Program-made: the position numbers and the translations under genes | NCBI GenBank assembly: GCA_030428945.1 | Contig: JAUIEC010000006.1 | Coordinates: 62,001 to 126,000 of the forward strand | Source of the DNA: Phycisphaerae bacterium | GTDB lineage: Bacteria; Planctomycetota; Phycisphaerae; UBA1845; Fen-1342 | Length of the DNA: 64,000 nucleotides | Direction of reading: 5' to 3' | Notes under the pieces: model-generated | What the model was told of the DNA's origin: nothing | The model's database searches: none | What the model saw: the letters and a program-made list of their open reading frames with translations, nothing else | Shown: in pieces, positions 51,373 through 58,502 of the stretch | Numbering within the stretch: position 1 is the stretch's first letter | Layout: the number at the start of each line of letters is the position of its first letter

Positions 51373-52692
51373 TCAGCCCGGCGTGTCTTCGGCGTGCGCC
51401 TGCAACAGGGCCGCGAATCGCCAGACGTCGTGAAACGAGTTGTACAACGGCACCGGCGCCACGCGCACGACGTTCGGCGGGCGGAAGTCACTGATCACGC
51501 CCGCCCCCTGCAGCCGTTCCTGCAACGACCGCGGCCGATCACCGTGCACCAGCAACGAGACCTGGCAGCCCCGCGCACGCTCGGTCCGGGGGGTGATCAC
51601 CTCGTACCCGCGGGCCCCGCCCCCCTCGACCGCCATGCGATCCAGCAGGTCGAGCAGGTACCCCGTCAACCGCAACGACTTGGCCCGCAGCGCCGCCATC
51701 CCGGCCTCGTCGAAGATCGCCAGTGAGGCCCGCAACGCGGCCAGCGCCAGCACCGGCGGATTCGACAACTGCCAGGCATCGGCCGACGCCACCGGCGCGA
51801 ACGTTTCGTTCAGGTGCATCCGGAAGCGCGTCTCCGGATCGTTGCCCCACCATCCGGCGAACCGCGGAAGACCCGCATCGGCCACGTGCCGGGCATGCAC
51901 GAACGTGCCGGCCACGCAACCGGGCCCGCCGTTCAGGTACTTGTAGCTGCACCAGCAGGCGAAATCGACATCCCAGTCGTGCAGCGACAACGGCAGATTC
52001 CCGGCCGCGTGCGCGAGGTCGAATCCGACCACGCATCCCGCCCGCCGGGCGGCCGTCGCGATCCGCTCCAGGTCAAACGCCTGCCCGGTGTAGTAGTTGA
52101 CCCCCGCGAACAGCACCAGGGCGATCTCGTCGCCCCGTTCGGCCAGCATCCGCTCGATGTCCTCGGTCCGCAGCAGGTGCTCTCCTTCCCGCGGGCGGAC
52201 ACGCAGCAACCCCTCATGCGGGTTGTAGCCGTGCCAGCGCAACTGGCTCTGCACCGCGTACGTGTCGGACGGAAACGACGTGTCCTCCATCAGGATCTTG
52301 AACCGCGACGCGGTCGGCCGATAGAAGCTGACCATCATCAGGTGCAGGTTGGCGGTCAGCGTGTTCATCACGACCACCTCTTCCGGACGGGCCCCGACCA
52401 GACGACAACACGAGTCGCGGAACAACTCGTGATAGGGATACCAGGGGTGCGGGCCCTCGAAGTGGCCGTCGACCGCGTGCCGGGCCCAGGTGTCCAGTTC
52501 CTCGCCGACCGCGTCGCGGACCGCGTGCGGCATCAGCCCGAGCGAATTCCCGGCCAGGTAGATCACGTCCCGGCCATCATGCTGGGGGAAGGCGAACCGC
52601 CGGCGAAAGGCGGCCAGCGGATCGGCGGCATCCAGCCGCAGGGCGAACGCTTCGGTCGGCTCGAAAGTAGATGGATCGTAGGTGCTGCTCAC
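51373..52692 (-). CDS. kynU: Kynureninase
   Basis: PLP enzyme cleaving kynurenine or 3-hydroxykynurenine to anthranilate or 3-hydroxyanthranilate plus alanine. The 439-residue protein has NSLGLMP, the PLP Asp in VGFDLAHAAGNLPL, and the Schiff-base Lys in CWCSYKYLNGGPG. GTG 52692 is chosen because the sequence VSSTYDPSTFEP follows and a good promoter ends just before it; upstream codons lie in repeat-like DNA. Divergent from the other genes of the pathway cluster. Confidence 0.93.
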   Translation of the reverse strand: MSSTYDPSTFEPTEAFALRLDAADPLAAFRRRFAFPQHDGRDVIYLAGNSLGLMPHAVRDAVGEELDTWARHAVDGHFEGPHPWYPYHELFRDSCCRLVGARPEEVVVMNTLTANLHLMMVSFYRPTASRFKILMEDTSFPSDTYAVQSQLRWHGYNPHEGLLRVRPREGEHLLRTEDIERMLAERGDEIALVLFAGVNYYTGQAFDLERIATAARRAGCVVGFDLAHAAGNLPLSLHDWDVDFACWCSYKYLNGGPGCVAGTFVHARHVADAGLPRFAGWWGNDPETRFRMHLNETFAPVASADAWQLSNPPVLALAALRASLAIFDEAGMAALRAKSLRLTGYLLDLLDRMAVEGGGARGYEVITPRTERARGCQVSLLVHGDRPRSLQERLQGAGVISDFRPPNVVRVAPVPLYNSFHDVWRFAALLQAHAEDTPG

Positions 52693-52698
52693 GCGGCT

Positions 52699-52727
52699 AT
52701 CATAGCTGGTGAGGGTGCAGGGGTCAG
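52699..52727 (-). promoter_or_regulatory. Promoter of kynU giving a leaderless mRNA
   Basis: On the minus strand CTGACC (52727-52722), 17 nt, TATGAT (52704-52699), then 6 nt and the GTG start. Start of transcription would fall on or beside the G of GTG. No Shine-Dalgarno is present. Confidence 0.55.
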
Positions 52728-52759
52728 GCTCGCGGGTCACGGATCAGGGGGGCAGGGCG

Positions 52760-53461
52760 TTGCCGGAACCGGAAGACGTAGATTTCTCGGTATTGACGTT
52801 CGACGCGTGGCTGAAGTTCTTCTTCGCCCTCTCGCCGACCCGGGCGTTCACGTGGTCGGTCTTCGACATCTCCGACGCGCGCCGGCACCTGGAGCATTAC
52901 ATTCGCTTCTGCGAGGAGTCGCGGGCGATCCTGTGGCTGTACAAGGCCGACGCCGCGCGGATCGAGTCGGTCACCTGGACCCTGACCCAGGGGACCGCCA
53001 ACGTGCTGTGGTCCGACCGGCTGACCGAGGACATCTGGCCGCCGGAAGCCCGGCCGACCCACCGGCTGCGCCTGCAGGCGATCGAGGCGATGGCGATCCC
53101 GTACGAAGACGTTTACCGCTACATCGCCGAGAACTTCGTCGGGTCGGCCTTCTTCATGTGGTGGGAGGCGGTGATCGGCGGCTTTCGGAAGGCCTACGGC
53201 CGGCCGGCCGTCAAGGGCGACTACACCCCGGACACGCCGCAAGAGGTGGCCGAGCGTGATGCGATCTTCGCGACGCTGCAGCGGATCTTGGCGATCGAGA
53301 ACCTGGACTGCCAACTGGCGGCCTGTCACGGGCTGAACCACCTGTCCCACCCGCACCGGGCGACGACGGTCGAGGCGTTCATCCGGCGTTTCTCGGCCGA
53401 CGGCGGCGATCCGGACACGCTCCGCTGGCTGTACAGTTGCCGGGACGGGGCGGCGATGTAG
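52760..53461 (+). CDS. Unrecognised protein in the kynurenine cluster
   Basis: Not recognised. About 233 residues, predicted mainly alpha-helical and rich in Trp/Phe (DAWLKFFFAL, FFMWWEAVIGGF). It ends in a HEAT-like CQLAACHGLNHLSHPHRATTVEAFI. It is not tryptophan 2,3-dioxygenase (lacks that family's heme His region) nor a formamidase or hydroxylase I can identify. The proposed TTG start follows AGGGGGGCAGG; a longer version from GTG 52709 would include octamer-like DNA. It sits between kynU and the 3-hydroxyanthranilate dioxygenase gene, so a pathway role is inferred from place only. Confidence 0.65.
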   Translation: MPEPEDVDFSVLTFDAWLKFFFALSPTRAFTWSVFDISDARRHLEHYIRFCEESRAILWLYKADAARIESVTWTLTQGTANVLWSDRLTEDIWPPEARPTHRLRLQAIEAMAIPYEDVYRYIAENFVGSAFFMWWEAVIGGFRKAYGRPAVKGDYTPDTPQEVAERDAIFATLQRILAIENLDCQLAACHGLNHLSHPHRATTVEAFIRRFSADGGDPDTLRWLYSCRDGAAM

Positions 53462-53472
53462 CTTTGCTGCGA

Positions 53473-53528
53473 GGGAGCAAGGGAGCAAGGGAGCAAGGGA
53501 GCAAGGGAGCGAGGGAGCGAGGGAGCGA
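53473..53528 (+). repeat. Perfect octamer tandem array
   Basis: Seven uninterrupted 8-nt units: four GGGAGCAA then three GGGAGCGA. It starts 11 nt after the stop of the unrecognised gene. GGTTTTTTGG and two CACGTTTT units (53557-53572) follow. The near identity of units suggests recent expansion. The T-run may aid termination. Confidence 0.85.
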
Positions 53529-53620
53529 GGAGGTGTGCGGGGTTTTTTGGCGGCATCACGTTTTCACGTTTTCGCGGTGTCGAGGGTACACTGCCGGGGG
53601 CACGAAATTGGAGACACATC

Positions 53621-54181
53621 ATGCAGACGCCGACGACGACGAAAGTGCTGCCGCCGATCAACCTGATGAAGTGGGTCGAGGAGAATCGCGACCAGTTGAA
53701 ACCGCCGGTGGGGAACAAGTACCTGTACTGCGGCGAGGATTTCTTCGTGATGGTGATCGGGGGGCCGAATGCCCGCAACGATTTCCACATCACGGCCTCG
53801 GAGGAGTACTTCTACCAGGTCAAGGGCGACATGGTCGTGCGGATTCGCGAGGACAACGACATCAAGGACTATGTCGTGCACGAAGGCGAGACGTTCTTCA
53901 TTCCGCCGAACGTGCCGCATTCGCCCTGCCGCCCGGCCGGGACGATCGGGGTGGTGGTCGAGCGCAACCGCCCGCCCGGCGAGATGGAACACATGGTGTT
54001 CTACTGCGAGAACTGCAAGGAACTGGTCCACGACGTCGAGTTCGACTGCAAGGACATCGTCGAGCACTTCCGCGAGGCGATGGAGTCCTTCTGGGCCGAC
54101 GAAGAGAAATCGACCTGCAGGAACTGCGGCACACGCGTCCCGAAGGCGGGGCCTTATCAGATGCCCGAGCATCTCAAGTAA
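53621..54181 (+). CDS. nbaC: 3-hydroxyanthranilate 3,4-dioxygenase
   Basis: Fe(II) cupin that opens the ring of 3-hydroxyanthranilate. The 186-residue bacterial-type enzyme has metal ligands His56 and Glu62 (NDFHITASEEYFYQ) and His100 (PPNVPHSPCRP). It also has the C-terminal rubredoxin-like site C129, C132, C166, C169 of the bacterial enzymes. GGAGA precedes the ATG. It is followed by ACMSD, the next step; the TAA stop is part of an octamer hairpin. Confidence 0.95.
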   Translation: MQTPTTTKVLPPINLMKWVEENRDQLKPPVGNKYLYCGEDFFVMVIGGPNARNDFHITASEEYFYQVKGDMVVRIREDNDIKDYVVHEGETFFIPPNVPHSPCRPAGTIGVVVERNRPPGEMEHMVFYCENCKELVHDVEFDCKDIVEHFREAMESFWADEEKSTCRNCGTRVPKAGPYQMPEHLK

Positions 54182-54262
54182 GCAAGTGAGCACGTAAGCA
54201 AGTGAGCAAGGCAGAGTTGCCGGGGCACCACTTGGTCACTTGCTGACTTGCTTACTTGCTTA
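54178..54262 (+). repeat. Octamer-phased 32-bp hairpin at the nbaC stop codon
   Basis: Left arm (54179-54210): TAAGCAAG, TGAGCACG, TAAGCAAG, TGAGCAAG. Right arm (54231-54262): CTTGGTCA, CTTGCTGA, CTTGCTTA, CTTGCTTA. The arms are complementary at 28 of 32 positions around a 20-nt loop. The first triplet of the left arm is the TAA stop of nbaC. Best example of the element in the window. Confidence 0.9.
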
Positions 54263-54296
54263 CTGATGTGACCACGCCGTTGCGCCGGGGTTCGCC

Positions 54297-55370
54297 GTGA
54301 TAGACCTGCATACGCACATCATGCCTCCCGATTGGCCGGACTGGTGTGAGAAGTTTGGTTACGAGGGGTTCATTCGGCTGGAGGCCTGTGAGGGCTGTCG
54401 GGCGCGGATGATGATCGGGGATCGGCTCTTTCGCGAAGTGGGGGAGGTCTGTTGGGCGCCTGGGCCGCGGATTGCCGACTGTGACGTGGCCGGGGTTTCG
54501 CAGCAGGTGCTCAGTCCGATTCCGGTTCTGTTCTGTTACTGGGCCCGGGGCGCGGATGCGCTCGAGTTCGCCCGTCTGCAGAACGATCACATCGCCGGCG
54601 TGATCCGCGATTACCCGGGCCGGTTCTACGGGCTGGGGACGGTGCCGCTGCAGGATCCGCAACGGGCGATCGGCGAGCTCGAGCGGTGCGTGCTGCCGGC
54701 CGAGCGGGGTGGCCTGGGCTTGTCGGGGGTCGAGATCGGCACGCACGTCGAGGCGAACCGGTTCGACGGGCGGGACCACGACTGGAACCTGAACGCGCCG
54801 GAACTGTTCGAGTTCTTTCAGGCGGCCGAGCGGCTGGGGGCGGCCGTATTCGTGCATCCGTGGGACATGATGGGTGCCGACCAGATGCGGCGCTACTGGC
54901 TGCCGTGGCTGGTGGGGATGCCGGCCGAGACGTCGCGGGCGATCTGTTCGATGATCTTCGGTGGCGTGCACGAGCGGTTGCCGGACCTGCGGGTGTGCTA
55001 CGCGCACGGCGGCGGTAGTTTTCCGTTCACGCTGGGTCGGATCGAGCACGGGTTCCACTGTCGGCAGGACCTGGTGGCGCTGGACAACGCGATCAATCCG
55101 CGGGCGTACGTCGCGCGGGAGGACGATGGTGTGGTGACGCCGGCGCGGTTCTGGGTGGACTCGCTGACGCATGACGCGGATGCGCTGCGGTACCTGCTGA
55201 AGATCTTCAGCGACGAGCGGATCTGCCTGGGGACCGACTACCCGTTTCCGCTGGGTGAGCAGCAGCCGGGCAGCCTGATCCGGTCGATGGACTTCCCGGA
55301 CGAGGTGGCCCGGCGCCTGCTGGTCGAGAACGCCGAGGCGTTTCTCGGACTGCGTCAAGTGAAGGAGTGA
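54297..55370 (+). CDS. nbaD: 2-amino-3-carboxymuconate-6-semialdehyde decarboxylase
   Basis: Zinc amidohydrolase-fold decarboxylase acting on the dioxygenase product. The 357-residue protein has the metal motif DLHTHIMP (His5, His7), EIGTHVEANRFD, VHPWDMMG (metal His), YAHGGGSFPFTLGR and GTDYPFPLGE (metal Asp), all typical of ACMSD. GTG start. It diverts the pathway to catabolism and away from quinolinate/NAD. Its last codons and stop are within another octamer hairpin. Confidence 0.92.
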   Translation: MIDLHTHIMPPDWPDWCEKFGYEGFIRLEACEGCRARMMIGDRLFREVGEVCWAPGPRIADCDVAGVSQQVLSPIPVLFCYWARGADALEFARLQNDHIAGVIRDYPGRFYGLGTVPLQDPQRAIGELERCVLPAERGGLGLSGVEIGTHVEANRFDGRDHDWNLNAPELFEFFQAAERLGAAVFVHPWDMMGADQMRRYWLPWLVGMPAETSRAICSMIFGGVHERLPDLRVCYAHGGGSFPFTLGRIEHGFHCRQDLVALDNAINPRAYVAREDDGVVTPARFWVDSLTHDADALRYLLKIFSDERICLGTDYPFPLGEQQPGSLIRSMDFPDEVARRLLVENAEAFLGLRQVKE

Positions 55371-55441
55371 ACACGTGAAAGAGTGAAAGCGGGTGGCGCG
55401 GGGCCAGCCTCTTTCACTCCATCACATGTTCACGTTTTCAC
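55359..55441 (+). repeat. Octamer-phased inverted repeat across the nbaD stop
   Basis: Left arm (55359-55390): GTGAAGGA, GTGAACAC, GTGAAAGA, GTGAAAGC. Loop of 19 nt. Right arm (55410-55441): TCTTTCAC, TCCATCAC, ATGTTCAC, GTTTTCAC. The TGA stop of nbaD (55368-55370) is in the second unit. The element fills the gap between convergent genes and may serve both. Confidence 0.85.
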
Positions 55442-55448
55442 CACGCGT

Positions 55449-56330
55449 TCAGCGTCGCCGGCCGAGCAGGCCGAGGCTGACGAGCAGCAGGCTGAGCGAG
55501 GTCGGTTCGGGGACGACGGTGAAGTTGTCGAACAGGGCCCACTGGTGGTCGGGCTGATCGCTGACCGAGCTGAACGGATCCTCGTAGCCCAGCAGGGCGA
55601 ACCCGTCCGTGGAAGCGCTTGCCTCGCTGAAGAACAGGACGTCATTGAAGAGGACGTTGACGATGCCGCCGGCGACTTCGATGTCCACGCGGACCCACTG
55701 CAGGGCCGGCGCGGCGTGCGGACCGCCGAGCAGGTTGTCGAAGGCCGCGTCGAACGGCGCGCCTTCGCCGGTCTGGGTGTCGCCCAGGTCGGCCAGTTCG
55801 ACGTCGCCCTCGTTGATCGCGGCGTCTTCCGTTCCGTAGCCGTTCTCGTTGGCCAGCCAGCCCCAGGTGCCGGCAGCGCCGCCGCCGCGGTTGTTGCGGG
55901 CCTCGATCGGGTCAGCGCTGTCGGTGCCGACGCCCCAGAGCAGTTGCTCGGTCGAGCCGGCCGGGAACGGATCGGTGCTCAGGTTCATGTAGGCATCGAA
56001 CGAGACCGTGTAGTCGCCGGTGAAGTTGATCGGCGTGGCACCGGCCACGATGTTCAGCCCCGCCGCCACGCCAGCCGAGAAGTTGGCCTGGGCCAGCACG
56101 CCGCGGGTCGCGGCGCCGCCGGGGATCGGCCGGGGGGCTTCGGGAATGCTGAAGGCCGTGCCGAAGACGCTGAAGTTGCTGTAGTCGACGAAGGTGGCGA
56201 GCGTATCGGACTGTGCGTTGATGGTCACATCGGCCGCGGCGCTGTCGAACGGTTCGGCGAAGACGGTGCCGGCGTTGGCCGCGCTGGTCAGCAGTGCGCC
56301 GCCGAGCAGGATGCCCAGGAAGTTCTTCAT
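55449..56330 (-). CDS. PEP-CTERM sorted secreted protein
   Basis: A 293-residue exported protein: signal peptide MKNFLGILLGGALLTSAANA, a beta-rich jelly-roll-like body (DVTINAQSDTLATFVDYSNF, WVRVDIEVAGGIVNVLFNDV), and a C-terminal PEP-CTERM tag. The tag reads VPEPTSLSLLLVSLGLLGRRR in two parts: VPEP, a hydrophobic helix, then RRR. Such tags are cut by an exosortase (not in this window) and the proteins often belong to exopolysaccharide matrices. Start ATG 56330 gives the signal peptide. Body function unknown. Confidence 0.85.
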   Translation of the reverse strand: MKNFLGILLGGALLTSAANAGTVFAEPFDSAAADVTINAQSDTLATFVDYSNFSVFGTAFSIPEAPRPIPGGAATRGVLAQANFSAGVAAGLNIVAGATPINFTGDYTVSFDAYMNLSTDPFPAGSTEQLLWGVGTDSADPIEARNNRGGGAAGTWGWLANENGYGTEDAAINEGDVELADLGDTQTGEGAPFDAAFDNLLGGPHAAPALQWVRVDIEVAGGIVNVLFNDVLFFSEASASTDGFALLGYEDPFSSVSDQPDHQWALFDNFTVVPEPTSLSLLLVSLGLLGRRR

Positions 56331-56582
56331 TCTGATTGCTCCGTATCCCTCTGATTTGTTGGCGCGGGATTCACCCGTTCGGCGAAGACATGATCCGCTG
56401 GGGATGCTAGGGGGCCGCCGACGCGGTTTTCCACACAGAGTGTCCAAGTCGTTTCCACGGCTGAAGTAACGTCGCGTGTCGGGTTCGGGTTCTTCAGGGC
56501 TTCGCCATGTTCATGCGGCCCCAGGGTCGGGCCTGCCTGGTGCCCACACCTCTGGTCCTGTCATGGGGGCGGCTCGGCGGCG
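56331..56582. other. Gap between hflX and the PEP-CTERM gene
   Basis: 252 nt with no gene. It contains the promoter of the PEP-CTERM gene (not pinpointed) and one TTTTCCACA (56428-56436), which matches the DnaA-box consensus. A single box carries little weight. Confidence 0.35.
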
Positions 56583-57917
56583 TCAGGCGACGTCGATGTG
56601 CTGGATGTCGCGGGCGAGGGTGTGGAGGTGTTCGAGTGCGCGGGGGGGGATGCGGACGTCGACGATGACGCGGGTATCGACGTATTCCTGGCTGAGGACG
56701 TCGGCGTAGCGTTCGAGGAAGTTGAGGGCCTTGCCGCTGGCGATCGGGATGCTGAGTCGCAGGCGCTGCATGTGGCCCTGCATGATCGCGTCGACTTCCT
56801 CGGTCAGGTGGTCGATGTTGGTGCCGCGGGCGGCCGAGATTTCGAGTGCGTCGAGGTGCTGTTTGCGGAGGACGGTCAGGACAGACTGGTCCTCGACGGC
56901 GTCGATCTTGTTGAGCAGCAGGATGGTCTGTTTGCCGTCCGCGCCGAGTTCGGTCAGGACGGTATCGACGGCGTTGATCTGTTCGAGTGCGTCGGGGCTG
57001 GACGCGTCGACGACGTGCAGCAGCAGGTCGGCGTGGATGGCTTCTTCGAGGGTGGCTTTGAAGCTGGCGACCAGGTGGTGCGGCAGGTCGCGGATGAAGC
57101 CGACGGTGTCGCTGAGCAGGACGGCCCGGCCGTGGCCGAGTTCCCACTTGCGGGTCAGGGTGTCGAGGGTCATGAACAGGCGGTCGGCGGCCTTGGCCTT
57201 GGCGCCGGTCAGGGTGTTCATCAGGGTGCTTTTGCCGGCGTTGGTGTAGCCGACGAGCGAGACCTGGAAGAACTCCTTGCGGGCGAGGACTTCGCGGGTG
57301 CGGCGGCGGTCGATGGCGGCGAGTTTTTCCTTGAGCATGGCGATGCGTTTGCCGACCAGGCGGCGGTCGATTTCGATCTGGCGTTCGCCGGGTCCGCGGG
57401 TGCCGATGCCGCCGACGGCGCCGGCCCCTCCACCGCCGCCGGCTCCGGCGATGCGTTCGAGGTGGGTCCACATGCCGCGCAGACGCGGGGCGGTGTATTC
57501 GAGCTGGGCGAGTTCGACCTGCAGCCGGGCCTCGGCCGTGCGGGCCCGCGAGGCGAAGATATCGAGGATCAGTTCGCTGCGGTCGATCACCTTGCGCTGG
57601 ACCGCTTTCTCGATTTCGCGGATCTGGGTCGGGCTCAGGTCGTTGTCGAAGATGACGACGTTGGCGTCGTGCACGTCGGACCGCTGGCGGATCTCTTCGA
57701 GCTTGCCTTTGCCGACGCAGGTGGCCGGGTCATAGGAGCGGCGGCGTTGCAGGACGGAGTCGACGACGTCGGCGCCGGCCGACTCGGTCAGTTCGCTCAG
57801 TTCGGCCAGCGGATCGCCGATGGGATCACCGCCCAGCAGCACGCCGACGAGCAGAGCCCGCTCGCGGACGACGGAGAAGTCGTCGCGGGACTGATCTGCG
57901 AAGGATGGCTTGGCCAT
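56583..57917 (-). CDS. hflX: Ribosome-associated GTPase HflX
   Basis: GTPase that splits stalled or inactive ribosomes under stress. The 444-residue protein has the HflX N-terminal domain (VVIFDNDLSPTQIREIEKAV, a Gly-rich linker GGGGGAGAVGGIGTRGPGE) and G domain motifs G1 GYTNAGKST, G3 DTVGFIRDLPHHLVASF and G4 NKID. The start is placed at the ATG before AKPSFADQ. No ribosome-binding site is obvious. Stands alone on the minus strand. Confidence 0.95.
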   Translation of the reverse strand: MAKPSFADQSRDDFSVVRERALLVGVLLGGDPIGDPLAELSELTESAGADVVDSVLQRRRSYDPATCVGKGKLEEIRQRSDVHDANVVIFDNDLSPTQIREIEKAVQRKVIDRSELILDIFASRARTAEARLQVELAQLEYTAPRLRGMWTHLERIAGAGGGGGAGAVGGIGTRGPGERQIEIDRRLVGKRIAMLKEKLAAIDRRRTREVLARKEFFQVSLVGYTNAGKSTLMNTLTGAKAKAADRLFMTLDTLTRKWELGHGRAVLLSDTVGFIRDLPHHLVASFKATLEEAIHADLLLHVVDASSPDALEQINAVDTVLTELGADGKQTILLLNKIDAVEDQSVLTVLRKQHLDALEISAARGTNIDHLTEEVDAIMQGHMQRLRLSIPIASGKALNFLERYADVLSQEYVDTRVIVDVRIPPRALEHLHTLARDIQHIDVA

Positions 57918-58011
57918 TCGGGTTCCCAACAAGCGCGTGCGCGGGCCGGCCGACGCTGTCGCCGGCTGCCTGCATTATACGGTCCGGGCGGGCCGGGTTT
58001 TCGGTTTGGGG

Positions 58012-58431
58012 TCAGTTTTCGGCGGTTGGCCGGCCGCACTCGGGGCAGCGTGGCAGTTCCTGTCCGCGGAGGTCGTAGCCGCAGGCGAGGCAGATCGGTA
58101 CGCCGAGGGTCACGAGTCGCCGGCGGAGGAAGCGCAGGTAGCGGCGGCGGACGATCCAGGTGGCACCGAGCCAGATGCACGCGCCGAGGATCGGTCCGGC
58201 GGCGATGACGAGGATCATCCGGCCGGCCGGGGTGGTCGGCATGGGGATCCAGAGGCGGAGGGTCAGAGCAAGCAGGAACGCGGTCGCCGCGACGGCGGCG
58301 GTGTAGGCGGCGAGGGCGAGCCAGAAGCCAGGCATGCGGTAGAGTTGCCGGTTCCAGTCCGCGAGGGCCTGCTGCGCATCGGCGTTGGTGGGGAAGCGCC
58401 GGGTTTCGGGATCGTGGGGGTCAAGTTCCAC
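58012..58431 (-). CDS. Membrane protein with C-terminal zinc ribbon
   Basis: A 139-residue protein with two membrane helices (about 35-58, 68-92), a basic segment RRRYLRFLRRR, and a C-terminal double zinc knuckle: CLACGYDLRG..CPECG (about 115-134). The CxxCxYDLRG-CPECG signature repeats that of the 14.8-kb protein, but here at the C-terminus. Planctomycete-type protein of unknown role. Downstream of the M42 peptidase gene on the same strand. Confidence 0.75.
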   Translation of the reverse strand: MELDPHDPETRRFPTNADAQQALADWNRQLYRMPGFWLALAAYTAAVAATAFLLALTLRLWIPMPTTPAGRMILVIAAGPILGACIWLGATWIVRRRYLRFLRRRLVTLGVPICLACGYDLRGQELPRCPECGRPTAEN

Positions 58432-58452
58432 GTCGTGGTCTCAAATGGTCAG

Positions 58453-58494
58453 GGAGCAAAGGGCGCGACGGAGCGAGCCCTTGTCACTTGCTCC
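58453..58494 (-). repeat. Octamer-type hairpin after the M42 peptidase gene
   Basis: On the minus strand GGAGCAA begins 8 nt after the peptidase stop. TTGCTCC (58488-58494) pairs with GGAGCAA (58453-58459), and GCCCTT (58477-58482) with AAGGGC (58459-58464, sharing A58459), leaving a 5-nt bulge. Phase is weaker than in other copies. Orientation relative to the upstream gene follows the same rule. Confidence 0.55.
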
Positions 58495-58502
58495 GCTGGT
58501 CC

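Noticed and set aside
52760-53461. Tryptophan 2,3-dioxygenase for the unassigned kynurenine-cluster gene
   Set aside because: The family's heme-binding and substrate motifs are absent and the C-terminus looks HEAT-like.
53473-53528. Octamer array as a CRISPR-like array
   Set aside because: 8-nt units without spacers and no cas genes anywhere in the window.
56428-56436. TTTTCCACA, a match to the DnaA-box consensus, as an origin
   Set aside because: Single site, far from dnaA, no AT-rich unwinding region or second clear box nearby.
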